Source: Photobacterium alginatilyticum
GTDB lineage: Bacteria; Pseudomonadota; Gammaproteobacteria; Enterobacterales; Vibrionaceae
Direction: 5' to 3'
Assembly (NCBI RefSeq): GCF_009910675.1
Contig: NZ_RSEJ01000021.1
Coordinates: 52,798-116,797, forward strand
Length of the DNA stretch: 64,000 nt
The first letter of the stretch is position 1. Each line of letters starts with the position of its first letter. A program made the translations under genes and the position numbers. The notes under the pieces were generated by a model. The model saw only the letters and a list, made by a program, of their open reading frames with translations. It did not search any database and was not told the origin of the DNA. Below are positions 8,268-17,700 of this stretch, piece after piece.

Positions 8268-11200
8268 ATGAAGTTAAAAAAAGTTGAAATACAAGCATTT
8301 AAGTCCTATCTACAAAAAGAGGATGGCACCTTTGATTTTACTAGTAGTGATAGTGAAAACCCTGCTAACTTCATTTCTCTGTTTGCTCCTAATGGATTTG
8401 GGAAAACATCTTTCTTTGACGCGATAGATTTTGCTATAACTAAAAAAATAACAAGATATGTTCGTAGTGATAAACTATCAAAGTTAAACCTTGAGGAGTG
8501 TAGACAGCATAATGCTCAAGGAGAAAAACAGTTAGTAATAAGAAATAAGAATGCACCACTAAATTTAAAGACATTAGTGAGTGTTTCTACAGACAGAAGT
8601 GAAAAGCCATTTATATCTTCATATAAAAATAGTCAGAAAAATAGTTCAGATCTTAGAATTCAATCCAAGAGTAATATCAATAATTACTTTGAATCGTCAA
8701 TGCTTTACCAAGAGTCTATAGATGCATTTTTGCGAGAAACAAACTCTGAAGACAGATTTTTAAAGTTCTCAGAAATTGATGATGAGTTAGTTGAAATCAA
8801 TCGCGTAAGGACGTCTATTCTATCTGTTAAGTCTGAAATTTCAAACGAGGAAGAACAGCTTGTTGCTGAGAAGCTCAAATTAGAAAAAGAAGAAAAAGCA
8901 CAACTGGAAATTCTCAATAATGTAGATGAAGTTAACCGAATTATTAGCGAATTAAATAAATATAATATAAATATAAGTCTACCGTTAATATCAGCCCCTT
9001 ACAATGAAAGTAGTCACTTAGCACTTTCATCTCGAATGAAAGAGTTACACAATAGCCTCGAAAAAAAATCGAACATTGACAAAGAAAAAGTATCAAATTT
9101 TGAGTCGCAATTATCAAAAATTGAACTTGCTGTATCTATGTATCAGCAATATCTCTCATTTAAAGAAGAGAGAGAAAGAATTATACTTCTAAATGGTGAT
9201 ATAAGTAAGTTAGATGGGTTGATTCAAACGAAGATTAAATTAGACAATAATATTAAAGATACAGAAAGTGCACGCAGTGATTTAATCCAAACCTGCGAAG
9301 ATGCAACAAAATTCGCGGAAGAGTATTTACAAAAAACAAATGTTGAGCGGGAGCTTAAGGGGCATAAAAAGATCTTAAGCTCTAGGTCGGAAAGGCTTGA
9401 TAATAATAAGAAGAAATTATCTAAAATATTATCGGAAAGAGTTGTTCTAGAAAAAGATTTAAGTGAGATAAAATCAAAAAAATCTCAGGTAAATGATACA
9501 TATACTAAACTTAATAAGCTCATTAAGGCTGAGAGAGATTCCAAATTAAAATCCGAAGTTTTGAATAAGGAATGTGATACTTATATTGAAAAAATAAAGT
9601 CAACTAAAGAAGAGGTTGACGAAATTAAATATTTCAAAATTAATGATGTGCACAAGTTGGTAGCAAAGGAAAGTATTTCACAGGAAGATAAGGATTCACT
9701 TCGTGATATAAGTAATAGATATCAAAATCTAGAAGGTGAAATTTCAATTATTGATAGAGACATCAATGCTAAGCACCAGAAACTCAATGAAGTTAGAAAA
9801 CAAAATTCGGATATTCTGACTTTAATTGAAAAAGCTAGCGCTCTAATTTCAGAAACTCAGCAAAGCCACTGTCCTCTTTGCGATAGACCTAACGATAGCT
9901 ATGAAGAATTATTAGCTAGGATTAGCAACAACTCAGCTCTCTCAGAGTTAGAGAAGTCTTTAGTGGTCGACTTTAACAAGCTCAATGATGATAAATCAAA
10001 GTTAGAGAAAAATTTGAACTCTTCACTTGAATCGTTTAAAAAGTTTATCTCTAGTTATATTGTATCAGCAAAGAAAGAAATAGATTTTCTGGATGTAAAT
10101 AAGGCTAAAAAAGAGATTGAAATTATAAATTCTAGAGAGGAGCTTTCCAAAAGCAGACAAGAACTGGACATCCTGAACACTTCCGTTATGTACATGTCAA
10201 AAGAAGAGTTCAACTTCCATCTAGATGGCAGGATGTCTGCATTAATACAGCGTATTGATGAGTTATCTACTAGTGCAGAACTGCTGAAAAAAGAAATTGA
10301 AGATGAAAATGTGAGCGTAGATGACATAAATAGGTTGCAAGATATAGAAAACAGACTTTCAGAATCCAATGCAAAACTATCTAGTTATGTAAAGCTTAAC
10401 GAATTCATTACGAACTCAAAATTGGAACAGAGCTCATCTATAGCTGAGATTACAGAGTTAGCGATAAGTTTGATTACAGAGCTTGATGCTAAGCTAGCGC
10501 AGTACATAGCCGAAAAAAGTAAGTTATTGGATGCGGAGAAAAAAATTGCTCTTCATGTCGAAAAAAGCCCTTATGGTAAATTAGAACGAAGGGCAAGAGG
10601 CGATAAAATCCATGTTTTACAAGAAGAGATGGATGTAATTATAAAGACTATTCCATGGTTTTTTAATATCCTTAATGGTTATGATTCAGCTAGCAATGAA
10701 GACCTGAGTTCCTTCGTCAGGTTAAGAATTGAAAACATGATCAATGATATTTCTTTGAAGGATATTAAGAATCAGAATATGTTGGCGCTAGTGTCAACAG
10801 TTAAAGATATTTCTAAAGAGTTGATCGGCTATTCAGATATCACAGAAATCCAATCAAAATTACGTGGAATAGGTTGTAAATTAAGAAAGCTATACAGTAT
10901 TTCTACTGAGCTAGAGAATGATTCTATATCCTTAGGAAAGGAAATTAGTTCGAGAGTTGATGCTTTCTTTAATACGGATTTAATTAATAAGATATATCAA
11001 AGTATTGATCCCCATCCAGAATATAAGGAAATTATATTCACGTGTACGGCAGAAGATAAACCAAAATTATTAGTGTCTGCTCGAAGTACAAAAAGCAACC
11101 AACTTATGTCTCCAACGTTAAGTTTTAGTTCGGCACAAATCAATGTACTAGCGCTAAGTATTTTTCTTGCTAGAGCGATAAATGCTAAAGATGACGAAGG

Positions 11201-11450
11201 GAATGATGTAGATTGTATCCTAATTGACGACCCAGTTCAGTCCATAGACGCTATAAACACACTAGGGCTGATTGATACTCTTCGGATGATTAGTGTTAAG
11301 TTTAATAAGCAGATCATTCTTACAACGCATGACGAAAACTTCCATGAGCTGTTAAAGAAAAAAATTCCACAAGATAGCTTTTCGTCTAAATTTCTCAGAC
11401 TCAAATCTTTCGGTAAAGTTAGTCAAGATAGTTCTATTGAAGAATATTGA
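8268..11450 (+). CDS. SMC/Rad50-like ABC ATPase with zinc hook (LmuB-like)
   Basis: 1060 residues. Walker A APNGFGKTS at 40-48; two long coiled-coil arms rich in E/K/L/S; zinc hook CPLC at 535-538 in the middle; ABC signature region LSFSSAQINVLALS near 951; Walker B CILIDDPVQSID near 983; H-loop TTHDENF near 1024. This is a complete Rad50-type SMC layout. As the last and largest gene of the operon it fits LmuB, the DNA-sensing ATPase of Lamassu, which recognises aberrant DNA ends or replicating foreign DNA and activates the effector(s). A hairpin terminator follows directly. Confidence 0.88.
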   Translation: MKLKKVEIQAFKSYLQKEDGTFDFTSSDSENPANFISLFAPNGFGKTSFFDAIDFAITKKITRYVRSDKLSKLNLEECRQHNAQGEKQLVIRNKNAPLNLKTLVSVSTDRSEKPFISSYKNSQKNSSDLRIQSKSNINNYFESSMLYQESIDAFLRETNSEDRFLKFSEIDDELVEINRVRTSILSVKSEISNEEEQLVAEKLKLEKEEKAQLEILNNVDEVNRIISELNKYNINISLPLISAPYNESSHLALSSRMKELHNSLEKKSNIDKEKVSNFESQLSKIELAVSMYQQYLSFKEERERIILLNGDISKLDGLIQTKIKLDNNIKDTESARSDLIQTCEDATKFAEEYLQKTNVERELKGHKKILSSRSERLDNNKKKLSKILSERVVLEKDLSEIKSKKSQVNDTYTKLNKLIKAERDSKLKSEVLNKECDTYIEKIKSTKEEVDEIKYFKINDVHKLVAKESISQEDKDSLRDISNRYQNLEGEISIIDRDINAKHQKLNEVRKQNSDILTLIEKASALISETQQSHCPLCDRPNDSYEELLARISNNSALSELEKSLVVDFNKLNDDKSKLEKNLNSSLESFKKFISSYIVSAKKEIDFLDVNKAKKEIEIINSREELSKSRQELDILNTSVMYMSKEEFNFHLDGRMSALIQRIDELSTSAELLKKEIEDENVSVDDINRLQDIENRLSESNAKLSSYVKLNEFITNSKLEQSSSIAEITELAISLITELDAKLAQYIAEKSKLLDAEKKIALHVEKSPYGKLERRARGDKIHVLQEEMDVIIKTIPWFFNILNGYDSASNEDLSSFVRLRIENMINDISLKDIKNQNMLALVSTVKDISKELIGYSDITEIQSKLRGIGCKLRKLYSISTELENDSISLGKEISSRVDAFFNTDLINKIYQSIDPHPEYKEIIFTCTAEDKPKLLVSARSTKSNQLMSPTLSFSSAQINVLALSIFLARAINAKDDEGNDVDCILIDDPVQSIDAINTLGLIDTLRMISVKFNKQIILTTHDENFHELLKKKIPQDSFSSKFLRLKSFGKVSQDSSIEEY

Positions 11451-11462
11451 TTAATATAACGT

Positions 11463-11490
11463 ATGAGCGGTCAAAAATACCGCTCATTTC
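11463..11490 (+). terminator. Terminator of the Lamassu-type operon
   Basis: ATGAGCGGT (11463-11471) pairs with ACCGCTCAT (11479-11487) over a 7-base loop, 12 bases after the ATPase stop. The T-tail is short (TTTC), so termination may be partial. Confidence 0.6.
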
Positions 11491-12117
11491 ATAACGAAGT
11501 AACCTTTTTGCAATGGCTCTAAAAGGCAGTCAGGTTTCGATATACATCAGCTAATGTGAGTTGCGGACTTTAGAACTAAAATACTAACTCATTTATGTTC
11601 ACTTTATTGTTTCAGCTTGTTGGCTCTTTCTAAACCATAACGTTGTTCAGTCAAAATTGAAAAAGGTCGCACGGATGTACGACCTATGAACTAGGGGCGG
11701 TGCTACAACCTACAAATAACCACTATCGCGTCACCAACACTTCCCATCTCAAAAGAATCGGTAGTTATACTCACTTTGTAGTACCTCAGTTAAGCTTTGC
11801 AGCATGAATGGAGGCCAGTTCATAAGGTACACCCTCAATCCCTTTGTCCAGTCTATCACTTAACCTAGTATAATTTTGTCAACTCCAGCGCTGTTAATAC
11901 TCTATACAAGTATTATTGTAGGGCGCTGACACTCAAAAGTTTGGTCAAAATAACCTCCTTGAGTGCCATTCTGATATGACACATCATTCTTTATATCAAT
12001 GGTAGATTTTTGAATCAATAGTTAGAGGTAAGCCTTATCTCTATTAATCTGTGTTTTGCTGTTTGGGATACGAGAAGTTATCCGAACGATAGACTTAGTT
12101 TGAAAAGCCTAAGAAAC
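11491..12117. other. Non-coding stretch after the Lamassu-type operon
   Basis: About 620 bases with no convincing gene on either strand. The only item I can link is GTGAGTTGCGGAC at about 11556-11568, which matches the right flank of hairpin copy A (GTGAGTTGCGAAC) and may be the remnant of another such element. Confidence 0.5.
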
Positions 12118-12169
12118 TTCTGTCCAGAGACGTGCCAGCACGATCACCGCTAGCACGTTTGTGCCCCAA
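12118..12169 (+). repeat. Island hairpin element, copy C
   Basis: TTCTGTCCAGAG, then ACGTGCCAGC (12130-12139) against GCTAGCACGT (12149-12158) with one mismatched pair, then TTGTGCCCCAAG. The stem sequence is unrelated to copies A and B but the conserved ends and orientation are the same. It closes the Lamassu-type unit. Confidence 0.65.
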
Positions 12170-12227
12170 GACGTGTTTAGCGGGAGCTTTATTGTAATGA
12201 CACTGATTAATGAGGTCTTACTATGTT

Positions 12228-12294
12228 TTAACCCCCCCTGTGTCAGGATAGTTGTCGCCTAATCTAAATCCATAGATTAGACAGGGGGGGGTAA
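12228..12294. repeat. Nested inverted repeat at IS remnant
   Basis: TTAACCCCCCCTGT (12228-12241) is inverted at 12281-12294 with one difference in the C/G run. Inside it, CTAATCTA (12259-12266) is inverted perfectly at 12273-12280. It directly precedes the broken transposase at 12304, so it may be an IS end or a MITE trapped in it. Confidence 0.6.
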
Positions 12295-12303
12295 GCTAAA
12301 AAG

Positions 12304-12444
12304 ATGTCCCGCTATCCAGAAGAACGAAAGAACGCCATCCTTAAGAAGTTGTTACCGCCGGTGAGTATGTCAGTGCCGAAGCTGGCTAAACAAGAAGGCA
12401 TTAGCGAGGCAACCCTATACAATTGGTGTACCGGGCACCAATGA
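12304..12444 (+). pseudogene. 5' fragment of IS transposase (HTH orfA-like)
   Basis: Forty-six codons begin MSRYPEERKNAILKKLLPP and continue through KLAKQEGISEATLYNW, the N-terminal helix-turn-helix of a widespread Vibrio/Shewanella IS transposase. After YNW the expected arginine-rich continuation is lost and a stop follows 5 codons later. The break coincides with a sequence resembling a group II intron 5' end, so interruption rather than random decay is likely. Not functional as it stands. Confidence 0.65.
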
Positions 12445-12727
12445 TCAAATTTTGCAGCAGGTTGTTGCGCAGGAAACGTGCCTCGTACCAAGAAAGAAGC
12501 CTGAAAGAGTTGAGGTGTTATCTATTTGATAGATGGATATCAGAGTCTTAAAGCAGGAAGTGTAAATGATGGCCCCAGTGGGCTACTTTGTTCTTTCAAA
12601 CCAAGTCCAGTTAGTAATTATAACTCCCGGCCGGACAGTCGTAACTATGCTCTGGAAAAGTAGGGATACCTGGGGCGCTTTTGCTACCTGCGGTCAATAC
12701 TCAATGAGCGTAAGAGAACAGGGCTAT
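12426..12727 (+). mobile_element. Possible group II intron 5' fragment inside the transposase
   Basis: Starts GTGTACCGGGC exactly where the transposase frame is broken, as the GTGYG 5' end of a group II intron would. It continues with a structured, non-coding run (GCCTGAAAGAGTTGAG..., TTAAAGCAGGAAG, GGCCCCAGTGGGCTAC) that reads like domain I of bacterial group II introns. No domain V and no reverse-transcriptase frame are visible, so at most a truncated copy is present and the 3' limit is a guess. Confidence 0.4.
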
Positions 12728-13222
12728 CGAATTATAGACTAATCATTAACAATCCACTACGACCGCGACTTCATAATTACAACAATCAGGCGTATGAGGT
12801 ACTTCCTACTAACTTGGTTTTGTCCCAATACAACACGGGCATACCGGTTGGTATTGATTTTGTTAATCCAATGCTCAATAGGCCCTCCACCCCGACAATG
12901 ACCACTAGATTTAGAGCTCGGTTTCACACTAGGATCTGAACGCAAAACTTTATTTAAATTCAATTCTTTAACTTGTTTTTTTTGAGTCAAATTACCAAGT
13001 AATTCACATTAGGTCATTGATGAGTCATGATCTTATCTCTCTGGTTGATATAGATAAGATCATAAGCCTGGTATGAGCTTAATTAAATGCGAATTTATAG
13101 GGTGTCATTAACTGTAAAAGATGTACTGCTAAGATGAACTGGCAGCAACTTGATCTGCATATACAGCCAGCAAATAGTGGTTAGACTGTTGGCTAGCAAA
13201 GTCTAACCCAAACCCAAGTCGG
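12728..13222. other. Degenerate AT-rich stretch
   Basis: No supported gene. A 77-codon frame on the minus strand (12757-12990) has no recognisable motif and an odd composition, so I do not call it. The one strong structure is the inverted repeat at 13027-13063. Confidence 0.4.
13027..13063. repeat. Perfect 12-bp inverted repeat
   Basis: ATGATCTTATCT (13027-13038) is inverted perfectly at 13052-13063 with a 13-base loop. No T-run follows, so it is more likely an operator-like or element-end palindrome than a terminator. It lies 160 bases downstream of the minus-strand antitoxin-like gene. Confidence 0.6.
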
Positions 13223-13459
13223 TTACGTTGGAATTCCGTGTTTTAATCGGCCAACTAGATCGCATACCATCTCGAAATCTTCCTTGTTTGAAATCATATC
13301 GACTGGCCGCTTCCCTCCTAAGCCGTAAACGCCTTCTTGTAACCACAATTTTGCTAGGTGCGCATCTCCGTGAAGCTCCGTTGCAAGAGAAATTAAGATT
13401 TTGAGCCTTTCTGTTTGCTCTTCACTTAGGCCTTCATATTCATCGCTATCAAGAGTCAT
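13223..13459 (-). CDS. MbcA/ParS/Xre antitoxin-type (DUF2384) protein
   Basis: 78 residues. The C-terminal part (AKLWLQEGVYGLGGKRPVD, then VCDLVGRLKHGIP) matches the MbcA/ParS/Xre antitoxin C-terminal domain: a Trp-Leu helix, LGGxRPxD, and a terminal xxLGRLxHGxx helix. The N-terminal DNA-binding half usual in full Xre antitoxins is missing, so this is a short form. No RES or other toxin gene is adjacent, so it is an orphan. It is divergent from a second protein of the same type at 13749, with tandem repeats between them. Confidence 0.65.
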   Translation of the reverse strand: MTLDSDEYEGLSEEQTERLKILISLATELHGDAHLAKLWLQEGVYGLGGKRPVDMISNKEDFEMVCDLVGRLKHGIPT

Positions 13460-13588
13460 TTTCCAACCTCATACAGCCACCACTAGTGAATGTATCTTAT
13501 ACTAGTACTTATTTGGTGCTGCAGCTTAGTTCAATTTAGTTGGATGTGTAACTGCCTTATGTAGTCTCTGGTATAGCTAGGAATTCGC

Positions 13589-13685
13589 ATCACTCAAACT
13601 AAGCAATGGAGGTGAATGATGCCTTAGTTAGAGTGATTCTTGCCTTAGTTTGAGTGATTCTTGCCTTAGTTTGAGTGATTCTTGC
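13589..13685 (+). repeat. 21-bp tandem repeats (operator-like iterons) between divergent genes
   Basis: Three direct 21-bp copies of TGCCTTAGTTTGAGTGATTCT at 13620-13640, 13641-13661 and 13662-13682 (the first has one change). An inverted copy of the core (ATCACTCAAACTAAG) lies at 13589-13603, and a decayed copy (TTAATTTGAGTGCATT) near 13707. The period is two helical turns, so proteins bound to the copies would share one face of the DNA. The position, between two divergent small DUF2384-type genes, suggests an autoregulatory operator. Confidence 0.75.
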
Positions 13686-13748
13686 GTAAACATGTACACA
13701 AAGGTTAATTTGAGTGCATTAAGTGTTAGTCAGTTTATGGTGATATGA

Positions 13749-14057
13749 ATGGACAACAATAAGCTAGAGTTAGCGATGGATACCCTTAATAAATGGGGAG
13801 CCACACCGAAAGAAATACAAAATGTGCTTCCCTCTTATCCAGACGATGAACAGGAAGAGCGAGTGTATTGCATTCTAAGTATTCTTAATTTCTTAAAAGT
13901 ACATTTTGATAACCCCAAAAATCGAACCGGTTTTATGGCAATGAAAAACCATAACAGCTTTTTTGAGGGGCGTTCACCTTTAGAGGTAATCAGTACAGGT
14001 TCACTTGACGATCTCAAAGAGGTCGAAGCAAGAGTTCGCAATATGGGAGTGTGGTAG
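13749..14057 (+). CDS. Second antitoxin-like small protein (DUF2384-type)
   Basis: 102 residues. The C-terminal 35 residues (NHNSFFEGRSPLEVISTGSL, then a helix to the end) follow the MbcA/ParS/Xre C-terminal plan: F-x-G-x-x-PLEVI-x-x-G. The N-terminal half (KLELAMDTLNKWGATPKEIQNVL) could be a helical DNA-binding domain. The ATG lies 64 bases after the 21-bp repeat array. No toxin partner is adjacent. Assignment is from motif shape only. Confidence 0.55.
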   Translation: MDNNKLELAMDTLNKWGATPKEIQNVLPSYPDDEQEERVYCILSILNFLKVHFDNPKNRTGFMAMKNHNSFFEGRSPLEVISTGSLDDLKEVEARVRNMGVW

Positions 14058-14163
14058 GTAGTTGCAGGCCAAAACCGCCGCTCGCAACACTCTCATATTT
14101 ATAGAATTGGGCTGTGAAACTACGCTTTCACATTTTGAACATTAATGGAGATATAGTTTCAAT

Positions 14164-14472
14164 ATGAGCTCACGCCGCAGAGCAGTGGTTTTTCCTAGAC
14201 AACAACGCATCCTCGATCAACTGGGTGAGAACATTGAATTGGCGTTGAAGCGACGGCGTATTTCGCAGGAGCTGTTACACCAACGGACAGGGATATCAAA
14301 GCCGACATTACGAAGGATCACCAGAGGTGACTCAACAGTGTCTATTGGGCACTATATGATCGTTTTAGCAGTATTGGGCCTCGAAAATGACCTCGGTATG
14401 GTAGCCAGTGATAGTGTGTTAATCGGTAAACTTGAATCGATAGCGAAGCTCAAAAGTGATTCAAATGCATGA
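14164..14472 (+). CDS. Xre-family HTH regulator (HipB-like)
   Basis: 102 residues with a clear Xre helix-turn-helix: LGENIELALKRRRISQ, LLHQRTGISKPTLRRI and a recognition-helix end TRGDSTVSIGHYMIVLAVLGL. The C-terminal tail resembles HipB-type antitoxins that pair with HipA kinases, but no hipA follows; the next gene is the STAND NTPase 268 bases away. It could be a regulator of the island or an orphan antitoxin. Hairpin copy D starts just after the stop. Confidence 0.75.
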   Translation: MSSRRRAVVFPRQQRILDQLGENIELALKRRRISQELLHQRTGISKPTLRRITRGDSTVSIGHYMIVLAVLGLENDLGMVASDSVLIGKLESIAKLKSDSNA

Positions 14473-14475
14473 AAC

Positions 14476-14525
14476 ATTTTTGTCTAACTTCGAGCCAGTC
14501 TAGTCTGGCTCATTTCTGCCCCAAA
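14476..14525 (+). repeat. Island hairpin element, copy D
   Basis: TTTTTGTCTAACTTC, stem GAGCCAG (14492-14498) and CTGGCTC (14505-14511), then ATTTCTGCCCCAAAG. After the element TTGCG...CAACAATC matches the right flank of copy A, showing a homologous unit beyond the hairpin. It separates the Xre gene from the Avs-like gene. Confidence 0.65.
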
Positions 14526-14739
14526 GTTGCGTAGAGCAACAATCTTGACTTGCTTCTTTCGACATTAGTTGACCTACTTTTTATAATGATTAATTATGTA
14601 CTCAGTTTACTATGGTGTGTTGGGCAGAGAAGACCTGAATTTGAACCAAAGTGTGGCTTTACTGTTCTACTAAAGCCTCAATAGTCATTTAAATGATATC
14701 GTTCAATATCTGTTAATACTTGAAAAGGGTAAAGAAAAG

Positions 14740-17700
14740 TTGATTAAGATAGACTGGGAAGTATTTAAAGCAAAGTTTTCAACAAATCCACAAGACGCTT
14801 TTGAATGGATGTGTTATCTCCTTTTTTGCAATGAATTCCGAGTGAAAACTGGCATTTTTCGATATAAAAATCAATCAGCAATAGAAACCAATCCTATTTC
14901 CCAAGATGGAATTAATGTTGGTTGGCAAGCTAAGTTTTATGAAGTTGCATTATCTAACCATAAAAATGATATTTTAGAAACGATTACAAAAGCGAAACGT
15001 GATTATCCTGATTTAAATAAAATAATTTTTTACACAAATTCAGAATGGGGTCAAAATAAAGGAAAAGAACCAAAAGGAAAAATAGAAGCAGAAGAAAAGG
15101 CAAAAGAAAACAACTTAGAAATTGAATGGAGATGCTGTAGCTTTTTCGAGTCACCGTTTGTTGTAGATGATTGTAGCCGGATTGCTTCGTATTTCTTTAC
15201 TCAATCTGATAACTTATTTGCACTTTTGAGTTCGTTTGAGTCTCATACGGATGCAATTCTAGACGATATTGAAACTACTATAACCTTTGGCGACGAAAAC
15301 GTTTCAATTAATCGATTTAATTTAATTTCCGAAATTAAAAGTTCAAATTCTAGTGCGCTAATTATAAGTGGCGAAGGTGGCACAGGAAAAACCGCCTTGA
15401 TAAAAGAGCTATATGGAGATAAGGGGAGGAATGATGCGTTTTATGTCCATAAAGCGACAGAGTTCTCTGTTAGCAGTTTGAAGGAATTTTTGTCAGGTGT
15501 TTTTATAAAGGATTTTGTTGAGGCACATGATGGAGCAGGCAATAAAACAGTTGTTATTGATTCTGCGGAACATTTGCTTACTCTAGAAAATACAGATCCT
15601 ATTAAAGAGTATCTCTCCACCCTAATCAAAAGTGGATGGAAGGTGTGGTTCACCACGAGAAATAACTACCTAGATGATTTGATTTTTCAACTATATGAAG
15701 TGTACAAAACTAGCTTTAATTCTATACACATAGAAAAGTTGGATGATGATACGTTATTCGAGCTTGCTAAAAAGCATGGTTTTATTATCCCTGATGATAA
15801 GAAGTTTAAAGAACTCATATTGACCCCATTTTATTTGAGAGAATATTTGAAGTATTATCAGGACAACAAAGGCGCGAGCTACTTTGAATTCAAGGAATCT
15901 CTGTGGCCGAGAGTTATTACAAAAAGATCCCCTCAAAGAGAGCAGTTTTTTATTCGGCTAGCTGAAGAAAGAGCCAATACAGGAAGGTTTTTTGTAATTC
16001 CTGATACTAATTACTCCAATGAAAAAGTAGAAGAAGTCTTAGTTTCTGAAGGAATAATCAGTTATGAGCCAAATAGAGGATATTTCATTACTCATGATAT
16101 TTATGAAGAGTGGGCGCTGGAAAAATTCGTTGAAAGTGGCTTTTTATCCTCAGAAAATTCGGAAATATTTTTTGATAAAATACAACAATCTTTACCTATC
16201 AGAAGAGTGTTCAGACGATGGCTATCAGAGAAGCTTAGCAGCGAAAGTGAAGAAGTTAGTCACCTTATTGTAGAAACCTTATCATCTAGTAATATAGCCA
16301 AGTTGTGGAAAGATGAAGTGTTAGTTTCTATGCTTCTGTCCGACTACTCTGATTACTTTTTTAACATTAGTGAAAATTTATTATTGGAAGATGACTTCAG
16401 TCTTCTAAAGCGCATATGCCTATTGATAAGAATAGGGTGCAAGGAGATAGATAATAGTTTTTTTGATAGGATTGGAGTGCGAGCACCAGATATTTTATCA
16501 ATGGATTATGTGATGACTAGGCCAAAAGGAACCGGATGGAAGTCACTAATTAAGTTCATTTATGAAAATATCGAAAATATTGGCGTGGAAAATCTCAATT
16601 TTGTATTGCCCGTTCTTTACGACTGGAGCAGTAACAATAAGTCTGGCGAAACAACTAAATATGCTAGCCTAATTTCTCTATCATTTTACAAGTTGGTAAT
16701 CGTAAAAGATATATATATTGGAGATGATGGTTTTTCCAAAAACTTGATCCTAACGATTCTGTATGGAGCAAGTGAAATTAAAAGTGAACTGGAAGCGATC
16801 ATTGATGAAGTAACTCTAAACAATTGGAAAGGACATAACGATCCATACTACCTTCTGAGTGAGTTTATTTTAACCAAAATGGAATGCTTCAATGTTGCGA
16901 TGGAGATTCCGGAAAAAGTAATCACTCTAGCCAAGTGTTTTTGGACGCATGAACCACCAGAAAATGGCGGTTATTATTATAGTTCAAGACTAGAGATTGA
17001 TCACGAATTTGGTGTTGAGAATAGGCATCAAGACTTTTACCCAGCAAGTGCTTATCAGACCCCCATATATGCTTTGCTCAAAACCGATTTAAAATTAACA
17101 CTAAACTTCATTACCGGCTTATTAAATTCTTCATCAAGAATATATGCTGAATCTAGTCTTGATGAAGGCCAAGTTGAAACTACAACATTGTTTCTAGATG
17201 ATGGTAAAAAAACTAATCTACCTGTTTCAAATCGTCTTTGGTGTATGTACCGTGGAACACAAGTCAGTCCTCATCTACTTGAATCAATATTAATGTCGCT
17301 CGAGCGTTTCTTTCTTGAGAGAGGAAAAAGTACTAAATCTGAAACTCTTGAATATTATCTAAATTATATCTTAGAAAAAGCTGAATCTTCTGCGCTTGTG
17401 GCTGTTGTTGCGAGCATAGTATGTGCGTTTCATGAAAAGACATTTAATGTTGCCAAAACTCTATTCAGAACGAAAGAATTTTTCTTTTATGATTCTGCTC
17501 GAATGATAATAGATCAAACACATAAGAATCAACTTATCTCGCTGAAAAATTTTAGTGTCAATCGAACGAATGAACTTCATGAGAATGAAAGAATAAGAGC
17601 TTGTGACCAAAAACATAGGAAACATTCGTTAGAAGACATAGCACTTCAATATCAGTTCTTTAGAACTGAGGAAGTAAGTGATGAGGAATCAGAAAATAGG

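Noticed and set aside
12757..12990. 77-codon minus-strand gene
   Set aside because: No motif, poor composition and it lies in mobile-element debris.
13589..13685. CRISPR array
   Set aside because: The 21-bp units are contiguous without spacers and no cas gene is near.
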